Source: Apteryx mantelli
Lineage: Eukaryota; Chordata; Aves; Apterygiformes; Apterygidae
NCBI RefSeq assembly: GCF_036417845.1
Contig: NC_089983.1
Location: forward strand, 23,837,207-23,901,206
Direction: 5' to 3'
DNA: 64,000 nt
Below are positions 12,401 through 24,818 of the stretch, one piece after another. The notes under the pieces are model-generated. The model was not told where the DNA came from. It did not search any database and saw only the letters and a list, made by a program, of their open reading frames with translations. The translations under genes were made by a program, and so were the position numbers. The stretch's first letter is position 1. Each line of letters starts with the position of its first letter.

Positions 12401-15400
12401 CAAAGTCCAGATAGCAAAGAAAGTTTGTTTTAAGAAAATAATGAAGCAAAAAAATAAAGAACTTGCTCTCTCACATTAGAAATGTATTTCGCCGTATTGT
12501 CAAAGGACTTGTCTTTTCTCATCATGACAGAGAGGGAAGATTAAAATCTTCAAACCTTTTTCACTTCAGATTTGGAAGACTGATAGCATATGATTATTCC
12601 CACCCTCTCTCAAAGCTTGTCCACATGCTTTCAATGAGCAGATCATACAATGATGCATTTCAACATCACCCCCTTGCTTTCTAGTTTCATTTAAAATAAG
12701 AAAAACTTTGACTCCATGAGTGTCTCATTCATTTATATTTAATGAGACAAAGGAAGTTTTTGGTATTGCCAGTTGATGAAAAGAAACACCATGACTTTAA
12801 AAACAGCTAGCAATTCTTTACAGAGGAATACATGAGCAGGTCTACCAGGACTGCATCAAAGCAAAACAGGCTGCCAGGTCTCTGTGCTGATGGGAGATCA
12901 TGCTCTCACCATTTTATCTATTATTAAAAGGAAGAACTAAGGGAGCGAAAGGGAGCTCACGCCACAGTTCTGTTCTTTGCTTTACAATGGTATGGAAGAA
13001 GGGGTGAAGCCAGCCTCTTCAACCAGGTGGGTGCCCTGCCAGTAACTTTGGGAAGTCTTGAATGTTTGGCTTGTCTGAACTCTGGACAGAGCGACTGGTA
13101 TTTCCTGCAACTTGTGACTCTGCAGCCAGCCTGCACAAGGCTGCTTGGTTGCTGCAGAGAACCTGGAGCCATTTAGAAGCTTATCTCTAGGAAGTATGTA
13201 CAGATATTGTAAAGAGAAAATCCAATTTTCAAAGAAAAAATTTATATCTGACATATAACGGTAGACCAGTCTGATTCACTTCCAAGTTTTTGTGCACTGC
13301 TAAAAAGGCATGATACTTGGTCTGCAGATACTACTGATGGTGGTGGTGGGGGGGTTAATTGCTGGGAAGGATCTTCCTATTCTAGTGGCATTAAAACAAA
13401 CAAACACAAAATAAAAACATTTCTGCTGCACTGGAATTCTTTTTTTTTTTCTGGAGTTTAATCTTGGAATAAGCAGACTCTGACCAGCTCAGTACACCCA
13501 GAATCTTTAGAGGGTAAAGAAGCAAACAAATTAAACCCTCTTTAGTAGAAATATATTTCAACTTGGCACAGATTAAATATGTGGAGGTTTAATATGTACA
13601 TCCAAAGAAATCTCTCTGTAGTCATTGTAGGAATTGAGAGCTGCTGCCAATTATTTCTGAAGTTCCTACAGAGTCTTCACACCAGGAAGACAGCAACAGA
13701 CTCCACCTAATGCTCAGTAGAGCTTGTCAGGCCTGGAAGAGCTGAATGTAAGTTTATAGTAAAAATAGTGCAGTTCTGCTAAAAAGTGTTTAGGTTGATT
13801 ATAAATATATATATTTTACTGCTGCCTGAAAAGTTCACATTGATCAAGCTTCTTGGTTTTCCATTTTATAATTTTTTTAATGTGTTTCAATGCACTGAAA
13901 ATAATAATATTCTGAAGATACAGCTGATTTTAAAGAGCTTTTCAAGCTTTTTAATTAATTAGAACTTGAATTTCTAATTATTCACATTTTCAGAATCTTT
14001 CCATACTTTTATTGATCCTTTCAATGTCTGCACTTGGAGGTATAGCCTTGGCTGCCGTAAGAAATAGAGGAACAGAGATAAGCAGCTTAATTTCATGTCT
14101 GAGGTGTTTTCCTTTGCTTGGTCACCTGTTGAAGGAAAAGTAGAGTGGAAAAGGTGTTACAGAACTTGGTAGCTGCCGTTTTCTGTGTAAATAAGTTAGA
14201 TCTAAAGAATTTCCTTTTCTAAGTCTCTAAACTAGATTGAGAAGAAGAGGTGGCCTCATGCTGTTGAAATAAGCAGAGAGGCCAAGAGCACATCTTTCAC
14301 TCTGCTGAGCCAGCAGCTTGTCCAGCCAGTAGCAATAAACATGCATTAACCCAGAAAAGAGGGAAACAGGAAATAACGACACTCCTAAAATCTGTAAGCC
14401 TCTGCTGAGCAGAACACTTGCAGGAAACTCCATGAAGTCCCCCCCACTGCAGCTTTCTCACCAGTTGTGCTCCTCCCAGAGGCATGTCCACTGAAAAGAA
14501 AAATATGGCTCTTTATATCCAAAGCTCTGATTTGTTATGCATATAAAGACCAAAAATCTGTGATTCCTTCTGGCACTTCATGCTACCTTGAACAGCAAAA
14601 CTTCAGGAATAAAGTGATTCCTAGTGTAACTTCATTGGATGTCAATGGACTCAGCACTAGGGAACAGCAGTTCAATGCATGCATCATATTTGATTTACAC
14701 GGCATTTCAGAGTAAAGGAAGTAATGTAGATTTTCTTATGGCTAACTGCTGTTATTTTTAGACGAGTAGATGAGCACATTTAAACTTGCCAATAGTTTTG
14801 GGTTTTTTTTTTTAAGAAAAAGTCATCTTGTTTAAAGAACTGTGTCACATATCTTTCACTCTAAAAGAATGATTTTATTAGGGGAAGCAGCTGTATCAAT
14901 ATTGCTTCACTAAAAGCACAGATTAATCAGAGCGAGCACATCATCAAAAGAAAAAAATTACTATTTTAAAGTACTTTCCAAATTACTTTCCTAAAGTAAT
15001 TAACTACTTCAGAGTAAGTTGCAAGTCAATAAACTTGTTTGCCAGAGAACCTAAGAAGACATTTTAAAATATAGTATACAATAAAATGAAACATCCTGTA
15101 AAGACACATACAAATTTAACATGAACTGACATTTAACTGTGCTATAATAAAAATAGTAGGGATCCTTTTTATAGGAAAATACTTTTATACTTAATTAGTC
15201 AGACCCCATAAACTAAAAAAAAAGCCAGAGAACCAAAGATGCAGATCCTTAAATCTGAAATTATCTGTCTTAATCTGGATCCAAACTACAGTGGGCTAAG
15301 CTCTATGAACGGTGGAGATGCATATATTGTGTAATGTGCCGTGATGCACATATACTTCGTAATATTAGAAATTCTATTAAAAGTGTTCTGAGCTGAACAC

Positions 15401-16884
15401 AGTTATTGCAGTTCAAAAAAAATGCATGTAGGACCAAAGGCTCGCGTTCCTCTCCAACTGGATTATTCTAGATTTTCAACAGAAACTCAAGACGTAGCTC
15501 ATAGAGTTAAGTTGAAGACTGAAGAGGAATAAAAGCTGAACTAGCCTGAGCATGTTGGGTTTCATCTTGGATTCAGACTTTACCTGGAGCCAGCATAGCA
15601 GAGAGGTGCAAAAGGGTTTCAACGGTGCCACATGGATTGCAAAGGTCAGTCATCCACAGCAGACTGCGTCTGGTTCAGCAGCCCCTGAATTGCAGCGGAA
15701 AGACCCTCCGGAAGCCCTTTGCAAGCCCCGGCCTCAGGCGTTTGCTGCGTAGCAAAGCGAGGCGGCGGGTCCACGTCCACGCCAGCTGCCACCTCTGGAG
15801 CAACCCAGAGCCCCGGCGACATTTTTTGACCCTTGTCGTCTTGGGTCCAAAAAATAAGTGAGTCAAAGAGAATCTAAATGGGTACATACCTTTCAAGATG
15901 TATGCTGTATGCCAATTTAGACTCATTAGCCAGTGTGCAATTATGCCTAATTTCGCATCACTTCTCAACTTGGCCCACTGAGAAAGCTGAAACTGTATAA
16001 CTTATGTTCTCTGAGGCAGCAGGAATCTGACCTTAAATGAACTGAATGCGAAATTGCCCAGTGACTGATTTGTCGATTTAATTATTTTTACTTTAGAAGT
16101 TAGATTTAAATGCGGCACTTTGCAGCCTACTGAATCTAGGTCAAACAGACCTAGGGCTATTAATAATAACCAGTCCTGGGTGAAAGGCAGGGGTTACTTT
16201 TAGCAATAAATTCAGCGTGCAGAATCCTGCAAGGCCCGAGCTTCACGTACACGGCCACCTCGCACAGGGCGAGGACATCGGCCAAAGCGACCCAGGCTTC
16301 TGTCAGGATTTGAAACCCCTCCATAATTCTTCCTCCCTCGTACGCTTGCCCCCTCGGGGGAGCGTTCGGGGGTCACAGGCCAGCCCAGCCCAGGGCTTCT
16401 AGGCTGCTCTTCTCCTACTGTTGTTTAATCAGTTTTCTTTCCCAAAGGAACTAAAATGAGTGGAAGAGGCCCCGCTAACTGCCTCAGATAAGGGTAACTG
16501 CAAGTGACGGCTTCAGGCTGCTTCCCTCCGACCCAAGAGGAAAGCGGGATCCCACCCCGACCCGGGCAGAAGCAGGGCAGTTAAAAAGCACTGGGTAACG
16601 TTCAGTCCCACCGAACAACGTCGCAAGGTGAAACAGGAAAACCAGGCCTTGCAGGAATGGTAAATCAGTGACAATGTTTTGGCTTGTGTGTGCTGAAGCA
16701 AAATAAGCACCTTGGAAATACAGAATCTATTTGTGTGATGAACTGGATTTGCTTTCCTGAAAGATGCTAGAAGCTTTGGTGAAGCTGTTCTTTTTTTACT
16801 GCATCATGCGCTATGATTTTCCAGTATTTAAGATACCGATACTGATATATAAGAAAACGAAGGTGTGAATCTTTCCCTGAGCTC
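9401..16884. other. Intergenic, no gene supported
   Basis: A long gene-free block. There are moderately GC-rich stretches at 10.13-10.6 kb, 15.68-15.85 kb and 16.21-16.56 kb; the rest is AT-rich. A/T runs with TTAATTAATTAG-type homeodomain-like cores occur at about 13.90-13.99 kb. A G-run follows a GGT repeat at about 13.34 kb. One stretch (15551-15650) could be read as a worn reverse-transcriptase fragment and is listed as a finding. No exon with convincing splice sites was recognised. Confidence 0.45.
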
Positions 16885-17042
16885 TTGCGAGTCGTCTGGC
16901 CGGTGCCAGAGAGCCGAGCCCAGCGCAGCGGAGCCGGGAGCGCGGGGCAGGCTGGGGGCTGGCCGGAGCACGGGAGCGCCCTGGGAGCGCCCGGAGCCCA
17001 GCGCGGCTGCAGCCAGCCCGGCCCGGCGGCTCTCGAGCAGCT
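16885..17042. promoter_or_regulatory. Short CpG-dense patch, possible orphan CpG island
   Basis: About 155 bp carry around 20 CpG dinucleotides (my count) in an otherwise AT-rich, CpG-poor region, starting near GCGAGTCGTCTGGCCGG and ending near CGGCGGCTCTCGAGC. GC-box-like and purine-rich motifs are present. Several overlapping open frames cross it on both strands, as any GC-rich stretch would give, and none is recognisable. It could be a promoter of an unannotated non-coding RNA, an enhancer or a GC-rich relic. It is shorter than the usual 200-bp island threshold. Confidence 0.4.
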
Positions 17043-20000
17043 CTTGCTCTCACTGCCCTGGTGGGGTTTACTTTCCCCTGCACGCAGAGCAAGCCCTGTA
17101 GTCCTGGCCATCAAAGGGAACTCGGGGCAAGTTTGCTGCTGCACCTGACATAATGTTTTTGTATCAAGGATCTGATTAACAGCCCTGGTGAACTCCTATA
17201 ATTTATTAAAATGTCTGGTCCAGATGGTTTAAAAAAAAACCCAACTTTATGTAGAATACTGAAAATAGAAATGAAGAACTGGACAACTGACAGCATAAAG
17301 AGATGGGCATTTGGAATATAATAGGTAGGGAGAAAGAGCATTTTAATTTTTTTCTTTTTAATATGTAAAAACAATTTGGGGAGGAAGACATGGAGAACAA
17401 AGAGGAAGAATTATATTTGTTTTGAGAAGGAAACTGCTTCAGAATCTACCTTTTTTTATTTTTAGGTGAATCCCTGCAATGAATGAATGCATCCTGTCTG
17501 ATGCCTCTTCAATTCATGCTTTTTTTCATCTTGTAGATGTAGTGTAATTGGATGGCTTGTTGCAAAGCCAAGAGGGTCTGACTGAAGCAGAAAGATCTTT
17601 TCCAGGAGTGCTGATGAGCAGTATAAATCTGGACACACCGTAGAATCACTCTCAATGAAATTACAGGTGAGCTGGTGTCGCCCTCATATAAATACGAGTG
17701 CTTTGAACGTGCTGCTTGCAGCTTATTGCTGTGATGCAAAGGACCAGCTACGCAGAGAAGGGGATGGGCAAGTCGGGCAAGCAGGGTGCCCCGCTACTGT
17801 GGTGTGAATTTAGTGGTAGCTAAGGCGAATTTCTCTTTTTCCCAGAATTCCCAATTCTTATTCTCAAGTAAGTGGAGAGACACTGTGCTGGTGTGAGTTT
17901 TGATGACACCTAGTGGCAATATTGCAGTAATGCGCCCGAGAGAGAAGACACAAATGGGTGAAATCGGCATTATTGACACTAAAGCAAAATGAGGTTCAGG
18001 GGAGCATATTGTGAACTAGAGGCTGACAGCAAGAAGTGGAAAATAATGATATGTTATGAATGGGATAGAAAAAAAAGTTACTTTAAGTAGCAAAAACAGC
18101 TCTGATGAATACATTACATATCTTTATAAAGTATTCCATATAAAGGAACTATAATGAACCCTGCAGGATCAGTTACCGTCTATTTAAGAACAACTGTAAA
18201 CAGCAAAAAGATATGCCCAATAAGCTTATCTCAGCAAAATTGTCTCCTTGGATACCATGCAAGTAACCTCGACCATTGTTCATGTAACATAACCTGGGAA
18301 TACAAGCTTCAAGGTAATAAATATAGCGTTCTAGATAAAGTGGATTTAATGAGGAAAATCTCAGTTTCAGAGTAGAAGTTTTGAGCTGTGCCTTTAAATC
18401 CCTTGTACACGCTAGGAAAAGAGGGCAGAGGAGGGAGCCTGCCCAGAGCTGGTCTTCTCGGCCCCACGGAGAACGTGCTGCAGCATTTGGGGAAGGAGCC
18501 CCATGCCTCTGCAGATAGCTTACGTTAGCTTTGGACAAGCTGCTTAAGGATGATTCCTATGTATTTATTCTTATCACCAAGCTGGGTCTGTGAGGCTATC
18601 AAAGGGAAATGCCAGCATTTCTGTAGATGAAGACTTTGTTCTCATGTATGGTCCCTGAGAAAGCCCTTTTATTGAAGAAGTATTTTAGTGTTTTGTTTTG
18701 CTCTGTTTCCTTCTTTACAGCTACTCTTCCTGCATCCTGGAATGAGCTCTTTAGGGAAGTCTGCCACCATTGTTACAGACCTGCAAAACAGATTTTTACT
18801 GTACCTTTAATAACTTCTTTTACTATAAAGGTTTTTTCAGCACTTTTCTGTAGCTTGCCCATGTTGCATGCTATGTTTGTGTGGTGTCTTCTGTTTTCTG
18901 GATAGAAACAGCCCTGAAATTACCTAAGAAGTTTTAGCTTGGCTTCTACTTCCCATATGAAGTCTGCTAATAGATTGTATAGATAGGGAGATGCTTACGC
19001 AGAAAAGGAGGCTGATGTAGCCCTGCCATTAGCATTATCCTCTGCATCTCCGGTTCTGTGCCATGCAATGGAGAGGTTTTCTCCTCCAGCAACACTGGGC
19101 TGCATTCAGCCTGCAGTAGATATTGCTGAGGGCACAACTAAACTACCAATCTGAGTTATTAACTCGGGCAATTGAACATTCATTTAAAAAATGTAATAAC
19201 TTATACTTCACTGAGAAGCAGTGAAAGTGATCTTTTTCTCTTTCTTTTAAATCTCTGATAACTTCTTGACTGACTCCTCTTTCCCTGATTCCATATTTTC
19301 TGTTAACTTAATTTGTATTTTGGGCTGGGTTTTTTTTTTGGAAGACAGAGATTCTTCCTCTAAGTGATGGGTCTCTGAGTTGAAGTATTTAATTATCTTA
19401 CTGCTTATTAGTAGCTACTACTGATATGATTTGCACACAGTGACACACAGCTCCATTTCTGTATCAGAACGTCCTCATTTTCACTTTGTAATATCAGAGT
19501 TAGAGGTCATCAACTACTTCAGTTTCAGGACTTTCAGATAGAAAGGAAAGAAAGCAGGAAGCTTTCAAACACCTCCCTCCAGCAACAGCCACTCAATTTT
19601 CTCCTGTTTGGACAATATCACAAACTTAACACTTTTGTCTTGGGCTTTTTTGTTTTACTAAAATTTGTCCCAAGGTAGAATAAAATATCAGTCTTCCTTA
19701 TACTTTTTTTCTAATCATATGATTTAAATAGGTCAAACAAAAAAATTGTTAAAGAAGAAAAAATGTCACATTATGGAAGTGACGTCTGTGTATAAGAGTG
19801 GCCTAGAAAGTTGGATAAGTTCTAGCCAAAGTAAGAGTTACTTGTGTTACAAATAAGGAGAGAATTAACCACATATTTCCAACTGAAAGAAGTTATATAT
19901 AAGGCCAATACCTTATAAAGACCCAATGAGAGCACCCTGGATTTTTAGCATGCTCTTCTATGGGATAAGTAAGAGACCCTGTATCGGCTTAGATAGTAGA

Positions 20001-23000
20001 GACAGGCAAAGGTACGTGGCCTGAAGGGCTGAACTAGTTACTTGCATCTCTGGCAGTGGCAGAGACCCCATTCAAACCTGCTGCCGCCTGCTGCAGGAGC
20101 TGCGAGCCACGCTCCCCGGCAATTTGCACAAGCTTGCCTAAAGGAAGGGTCTAGTCCTTACCGGACCCTATGCAACATATGTTTATATATGCAGCAGAAA
20201 AGAAGGAAACGAGCTGTTCTTCCTATTGATTGAGGCTAGCTAGACATTAGGAAGAAAATCTCGTGGTTTGGGTGAGTAAGCATTGGCTTAAATTGTCCAG
20301 GCTTTGTTCTTAAGGCCTACAACAAAGGAGATTTCACAACCTCTCAGCAAACCTTTCGCCAAAAATGACTCAGTGCAGAGCAATGTGTTGACTGATACCT
20401 TGAGATCCCTTCCCACTCCAGATTTTAATAGTCTGTATATGCACAGTTCATTGATTTGCTGTTTGTTCAAACATTTGACATCTTAGCTCTTGTAATTAAA
20501 TCAAAAGTCCTACATCAACCATTAGTGTGGTGGTATTACAGAGCATTTTGATACATTTTTACTAGTTGGCTGCTTCTGTATTATTATTTAGTGAGAGTGA
20601 ACTTTTAGCCTGACTTATAGAAAACATTTCAAGTGCAAGTACCAAACAATAATTAATGCTGTTAAAAATACATTGCAGCAGAAACTAGAAACTGAGGGCA
20701 CTGAGTGAAATACTTGCTGCTCAAGTTCAAGATTTTACTGTATCAGCTGGTCATATAACAACCAGGGCTTGTGGCTTTCCTGTTAGATCAACACATTTCC
20801 ATCAAGGATTCACTTACTTTTTCCCGGAAAATCCTAGTTGTTCAAGATTTCAGAGTGCCAGAATTTGTATTAACATTTGTGAAGTGCTTTTCCCGGGCAA
20901 ACAGTCTTGTAGTCTACCAGGGCCACTGACCTCTTGCAGCCTTTCTGTTACTTTTCCTGACACATACTGGTAGCCCAGAATTGATATGGGCTTGCAGACA
21001 GTGACCATCAAGGGCAGCTCTTGATTTAGAGGGACAGCTTGTTAACTGAAAAAGAAGTTACACTGATATCAAAAGTCATCTTTATTTTGCCTCATGAGAA
21101 GATGAGAACAGCTGTCTAGCTCATGTTGTGAAATGTGTCAGGAAAGCTGTGGGGACACAGTTTTAAGAAACTCGGTCCCACTTCCCCACTACCTGTAAAT
21201 TAATAAAGACCCCAAGATGTCTGTACTGCTGCAATTTGCAGCTACTAGAAGGGGTTGTCACAAATATGTTTTTCAGCCTCAGACACAGGTCTGCGTGATG
21301 GATAGGGAAACATAAACTGGAAAATAAATATTTATGATGTATAGTTGCTCATATTCTTTTATTTATAGATTGTTCAGTGCAGGTGCCTATCACAACAGTA
21401 AAACTAAATCTGAGCTAGATTTCAGCATTTATGATTCATCTGCTGTAGAAGGCTGAAATCACCAGTCCGCTAAATGGAATGGTTCTGAACTAAATCATGA
21501 AATGTTTATAAATGTCAGTCTTACAAAAGAAAATAAATTTATGTTATGCAGTTTTTGTACTGACCAAAAAGGCTGTCTTGAATGCAGGGGGTTTACTACC
21601 TGTCCCTTGAACCCCAGCAGCAAAGCTGAGAATAACTGATACTGGAAGAGCTACTGGAGTGGACATTTTTCCAAGAAGAACATGGGGTTCACCAATCTAC
21701 TTATACACTGAAGAGTTTTCAAAAGTCACTTGTGCATATAATGCAGTTTCTGTCACAGACACAGTGAAAGCTATTGTGCTAAGCAAGAGGAGTTGACAGC
21801 TGATTAAAAACATGCTATTCCAGACACTTCATCTCTGTTGTCTGAAACCCCAGGTGAATATTTTTCATGCAGTTTAACTTTTCCAAGATAAATCTCCAGG
21901 TCTGGCCGTCCGCGTTTCCTTATGGAAACCTTCCTCTGGTGCTGTAACTCTCTGTCTGCTTTATGGGCACTGATTGCAGCTAAAATACCTTCAGGTAACA
22001 AGACTGTGTTCTTTGCCTTTAACAAAGCGTCTCTGCCCAGCATAGGTTAGGTCTTTCATCAGCCTCTTCTGACAGGTCAAAGGACTGTTACTTTGGATCT
22101 ACTGGTATGAACCATCTTAAATAGACAAGAAATGCTGTTTCAAAAACACAAAAACCATAGGAAAATGGCTGACAATGATTTAGATTCCAACATAAGGAGC
22201 CTTCCTGCTTTTACCATATAGTGTTGGGAAAGCAGAAAATTTCTTCTGTATCAGGCTGGAGTATCCATTACAAGCATTTATGTGCTAGGCTAGGTCACTC
22301 CTTAATCTCCCCCCAGTATATTTTAGGAGTATCTTTATTGCAAGTAATGTTAGTCAACAGTCAGGGATCCCCTGTGCTCATTACTGCTCAGACACATAAA
22401 AGATGATCTTGCCCCAGAAAGCCTACAGTTTAGGTATATGACAGATAAATCAATATAAAGAATTACTTTGTGGCCTCTGGAGGGAAATTAATTGCACAAA
22501 ATAACAGAGGATAATAGATAAAAATAGAAATGGCACTCCCCATTCTTTTAGCATGTGACTATTGCAATACTATGACTGCATCTCTCTTCTACAGAAAGAT
22601 GTCTGTTTTGGGGGATAAAAGTTCTTCCAAAGGGCTTCTAGAGTAATCAAATCTCATCATCTTACTCTTTTTCCCTTAGTTGAAATTGGTCTCTTGCTAG
22701 TATTTATTGTTCACTCTTGGTCTTTTTCTGTAATTGTTTAAGTTACCTTAACACACAGCATTTCATGCTGGTCTTCAGCCTAGGCACATTTTTTCTCTGA
22801 CCCAGCATCTTACAACCTCTTGTTTACAAAGTCCTTTCCACTAAGCTTTCTAATATTATACTTTTAAAGATACAAAACAGTAAAGAATTCTACCTCCAAC
22901 ATCATGCCCTCATTGTGACTCCCCACTCCCATGTCCCAAGATGCATCTTCCTCATTCTGAAATTGTGAGCCAGTTTTACTGTTTGTTTTCTTTATTTTTC

Positions 23001-23299
23001 AATTCTGCAGAGGCTCTTGCACCTTTTGAGACAGGAATTAAGCTTCAAAATCAGGTTTGTCTCATTAATTGATTTTATGGAGACCAGATCCCCTGCTGTT
23101 CCCTTGCTACCTTTCTAAATGGCCTGCATAAGATCACTTCATTGCAGGTACCAGAGAGGAAAAGTTTTCCATCAAGAATGTTATTACCTCTAAAGTTGGA
23201 TCTTTACTAACCTATATAGAGCTTCTACGTTTGTATAATGCATATTTGATGAGCAGTAGAATGAGACGTGTTTCTTTGCATTGAACTGACATGAGATCA
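17043..23299. other. Intergenic, no gene supported
   Basis: AT-rich non-coding sequence up to the first young CR1. Open frames are below 125 codons and lack domains. I see no structured RNA, LTR or satellite. Occasional T-runs (for example about 19330) are the only low-complexity pieces. Confidence 0.5.
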
Positions 23300-23310
23300 G
23301 TGAGATTCAA

Positions 23311-24732
23311 GTGCTGAGGGAGCTGGCGGACATTATTGCTAAGCTACTCTCCATCATCTTTGAAAGGTCCTGGAGAACAGGAGAGGTGCCTGAAGACTGG
23401 AAGAAAGCCAATGTCACCCCAGTCTTCAAAAAGGGCAAGAAGGAGGACCCAGGGAACTACAGGCCAGTCAGCCTCACCTCCATCCCTGGAAAGGTGGTGG
23501 AGCAGCTCATCCTGGAGGCTATCTCCAAGCATGTGGAGGAAAAGAAGGTGATCAGGAGTAGTCAGCATGGCTTCACCAAGGGGAAATCATGTTTAACCAA
23601 TCTGATAGCCTTCTATGATGGAATGACTGGCTGGGTAGATGAGGGGAGAGCAGTGGATGTTGTCTACCTTGACTTCAGCAAGGCTTTTGACACTGTCTCC
23701 CATAACATCCTCATAGACAAGCTCAGGAAGTGTGGGCTAGATGAGTGGACAGTGAGGTGGATTGAGAACTGGCTGAATGGCAGAGCTCAGAGAGTTGTGA
23801 TCAGTGGCACAGAGTCTAGTTGGAGGCCTGTAGCTAGCGGTGTCCCCCAGGGGTCAGTCCTGGGTCCAGTCTTGTTCAACTTCTTCATCAATGACCTGGA
23901 TGAAGGGACAGAGTGCACCCTCAGCAAGTTTGCTGACGATACAAAACTGGGAGGAGTGGCCGATACACCAGAGGGCTGTGCTGCCATTCAGAGAGACCTG
24001 GACAGGCTGAAGAGGTGGGCGGAGAGGAACCTCATGAAGTTCAACAAAGGCAAGTGCAGGGTCCTGCACCTGGGGAGGAATAACCCCATGCAACAGTACA
24101 GGTTGGGGGTTGACCTGCTGGAAAGCAGCTCTGCGGAGAAGGACCTGGGAGTGCTGGTGGACACCAAGTTAAGCATGAGGCAGCGATGTGCCCTTGTGGC
24201 CAAGAAGGCCAATGGTATCCTGGGGTGCATCGGGAAGAGTGTTGCCAGCAGGTCGAGGGAGGTGATCCTGCCCCTCTACTCAGCCCTGGGGAGGCCACAT
24301 CTGGAGTACTGCGTCCAGTTCTGGGCTCCCCAGTACAAGAGGGATGTGGCACTACTGGAGCAAGTCCAGCGAAGGGCCACAAAGATGATTAGGGGACTGG
24401 AGCATCTCTCTTATGAGGAAAGGCTGAGAGAGCTTGGCCTGTTTAGCCTGGAGAAGAGAAGGCTGAGAGGAGATCTTATCAACGTGTACAAGTATCTGAA
24501 GGGAGGGTGTCGAGAGGATGGGGCCAGACTCTTTTCAGTGGTGCCCAGCGACAGGACGCGAGGCAACGGGCACAAACTGAAACACAGACACTTCCATCTG
24601 AACATGAGGAAAAACTTCTTCACTGTGAGGGTGACAGAGCACTGGCACAGGTTGCCCAGAGAGGTGGTGGAGTCTCCTTCTCTGGAGATATTCAAAAGCC
24701 GCCTGGACGCGATCCTGTGCAATGTGCTCTAG
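23311..24732 (+). pseudogene. CR1 ORF2 fragment: reverse transcriptase, open but 5'-truncated
   Basis: An uninterrupted frame of about 473 codons with the reverse-transcriptase core and C-terminal domain of CR1 ORF2. Motif A reads [12 protein letters not shown] (first catalytic Asp). Motif B reads [20 protein letters not shown]. Motif C reads SKFADDTKL, holding the FADD form of the catalytic Asp pair. [10 protein letters not shown] fits motif E. In the live element this protein copies the RNA at a nicked target site. Here the N-terminal endonuclease and the start of ORF2 are gone. The frame begins at a GTG within the element, with an in-frame stop just upstream in flanking DNA, so no functional protein is expected. 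The lack of stops or frameshifts marks a recent insertion. It has no host promoter and stands alone. Confidence 0.9.
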
Positions 24733-24737
24733 GTGAC

Positions 24738-24751
24738 CCTGCTTGAGCAGG
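24738..24751 (+). repeat. CR1 3' UTR hairpin
   Basis: Inverted repeat CCTGCT-TG-AGCAGG with perfect 6-bp arms, 6 bp after the ORF2 stop. The same hairpin occurs at 45573-45586 in the second copy. Conserved 3' ends of CR1 RNAs are thought to be recognised by their own reverse transcriptase; that this hairpin takes part is inference. Confidence 0.6.
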
Positions 24752-24818
24752 GGGGTGGGACTTGGATGATCTCCAGAGGTCCCTTCCAACCTCAACCATT
24801 CTGTGAGTCTGTGATCTC

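Larger units (their letters stand above)
23300..24818 (+). mobile_element. Young CR1 LINE, 5'-truncated
   Basis: A non-LTR retrotransposon with the 3' two-thirds of ORF2 intact. The 5' end enters abruptly at about 23305 inside ORF2, as is usual for CR1. The endonuclease domain and ORF1 are missing. After the ORF2 stop (24730-24732) comes the short CR1 3' UTR, with a CCTGCT-TG-AGCAGG hairpin and the CCAGAGGTCCCTTCCAACC block. It ends in a short ATTCTGTGAGTCTGTGAT octamer-like tail without poly(A). It is about 97% identical to the copy at 44.5 kb (about 31 differences in roughly 1.1 kb by eye), so both belong to one recently active subfamily. No clear target-site duplication was found, which is normal for CR1. 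Confidence 0.95.

Noticed and set aside
13880..14000. AT-rich block with TTAATTAATTAG cores, possible homeobox enhancer
   Set aside because: Such cores are common in AT-rich DNA; without cross-species alignment there is nothing to separate it from background.
16767..17148. Open frames of 78-125 codons on both strands over the 16.9 kb CpG patch
   Set aside because: Composition-driven, mutually overlapping and with no recognisable domain.
23336..24795. Several other-frame and antisense frames of 66-113 codons within the CR1 copies (also at 44.6-45.67 kb)
   Set aside because: They are shadows of ORF2, recur at equivalent places in both copies and have no independent support.
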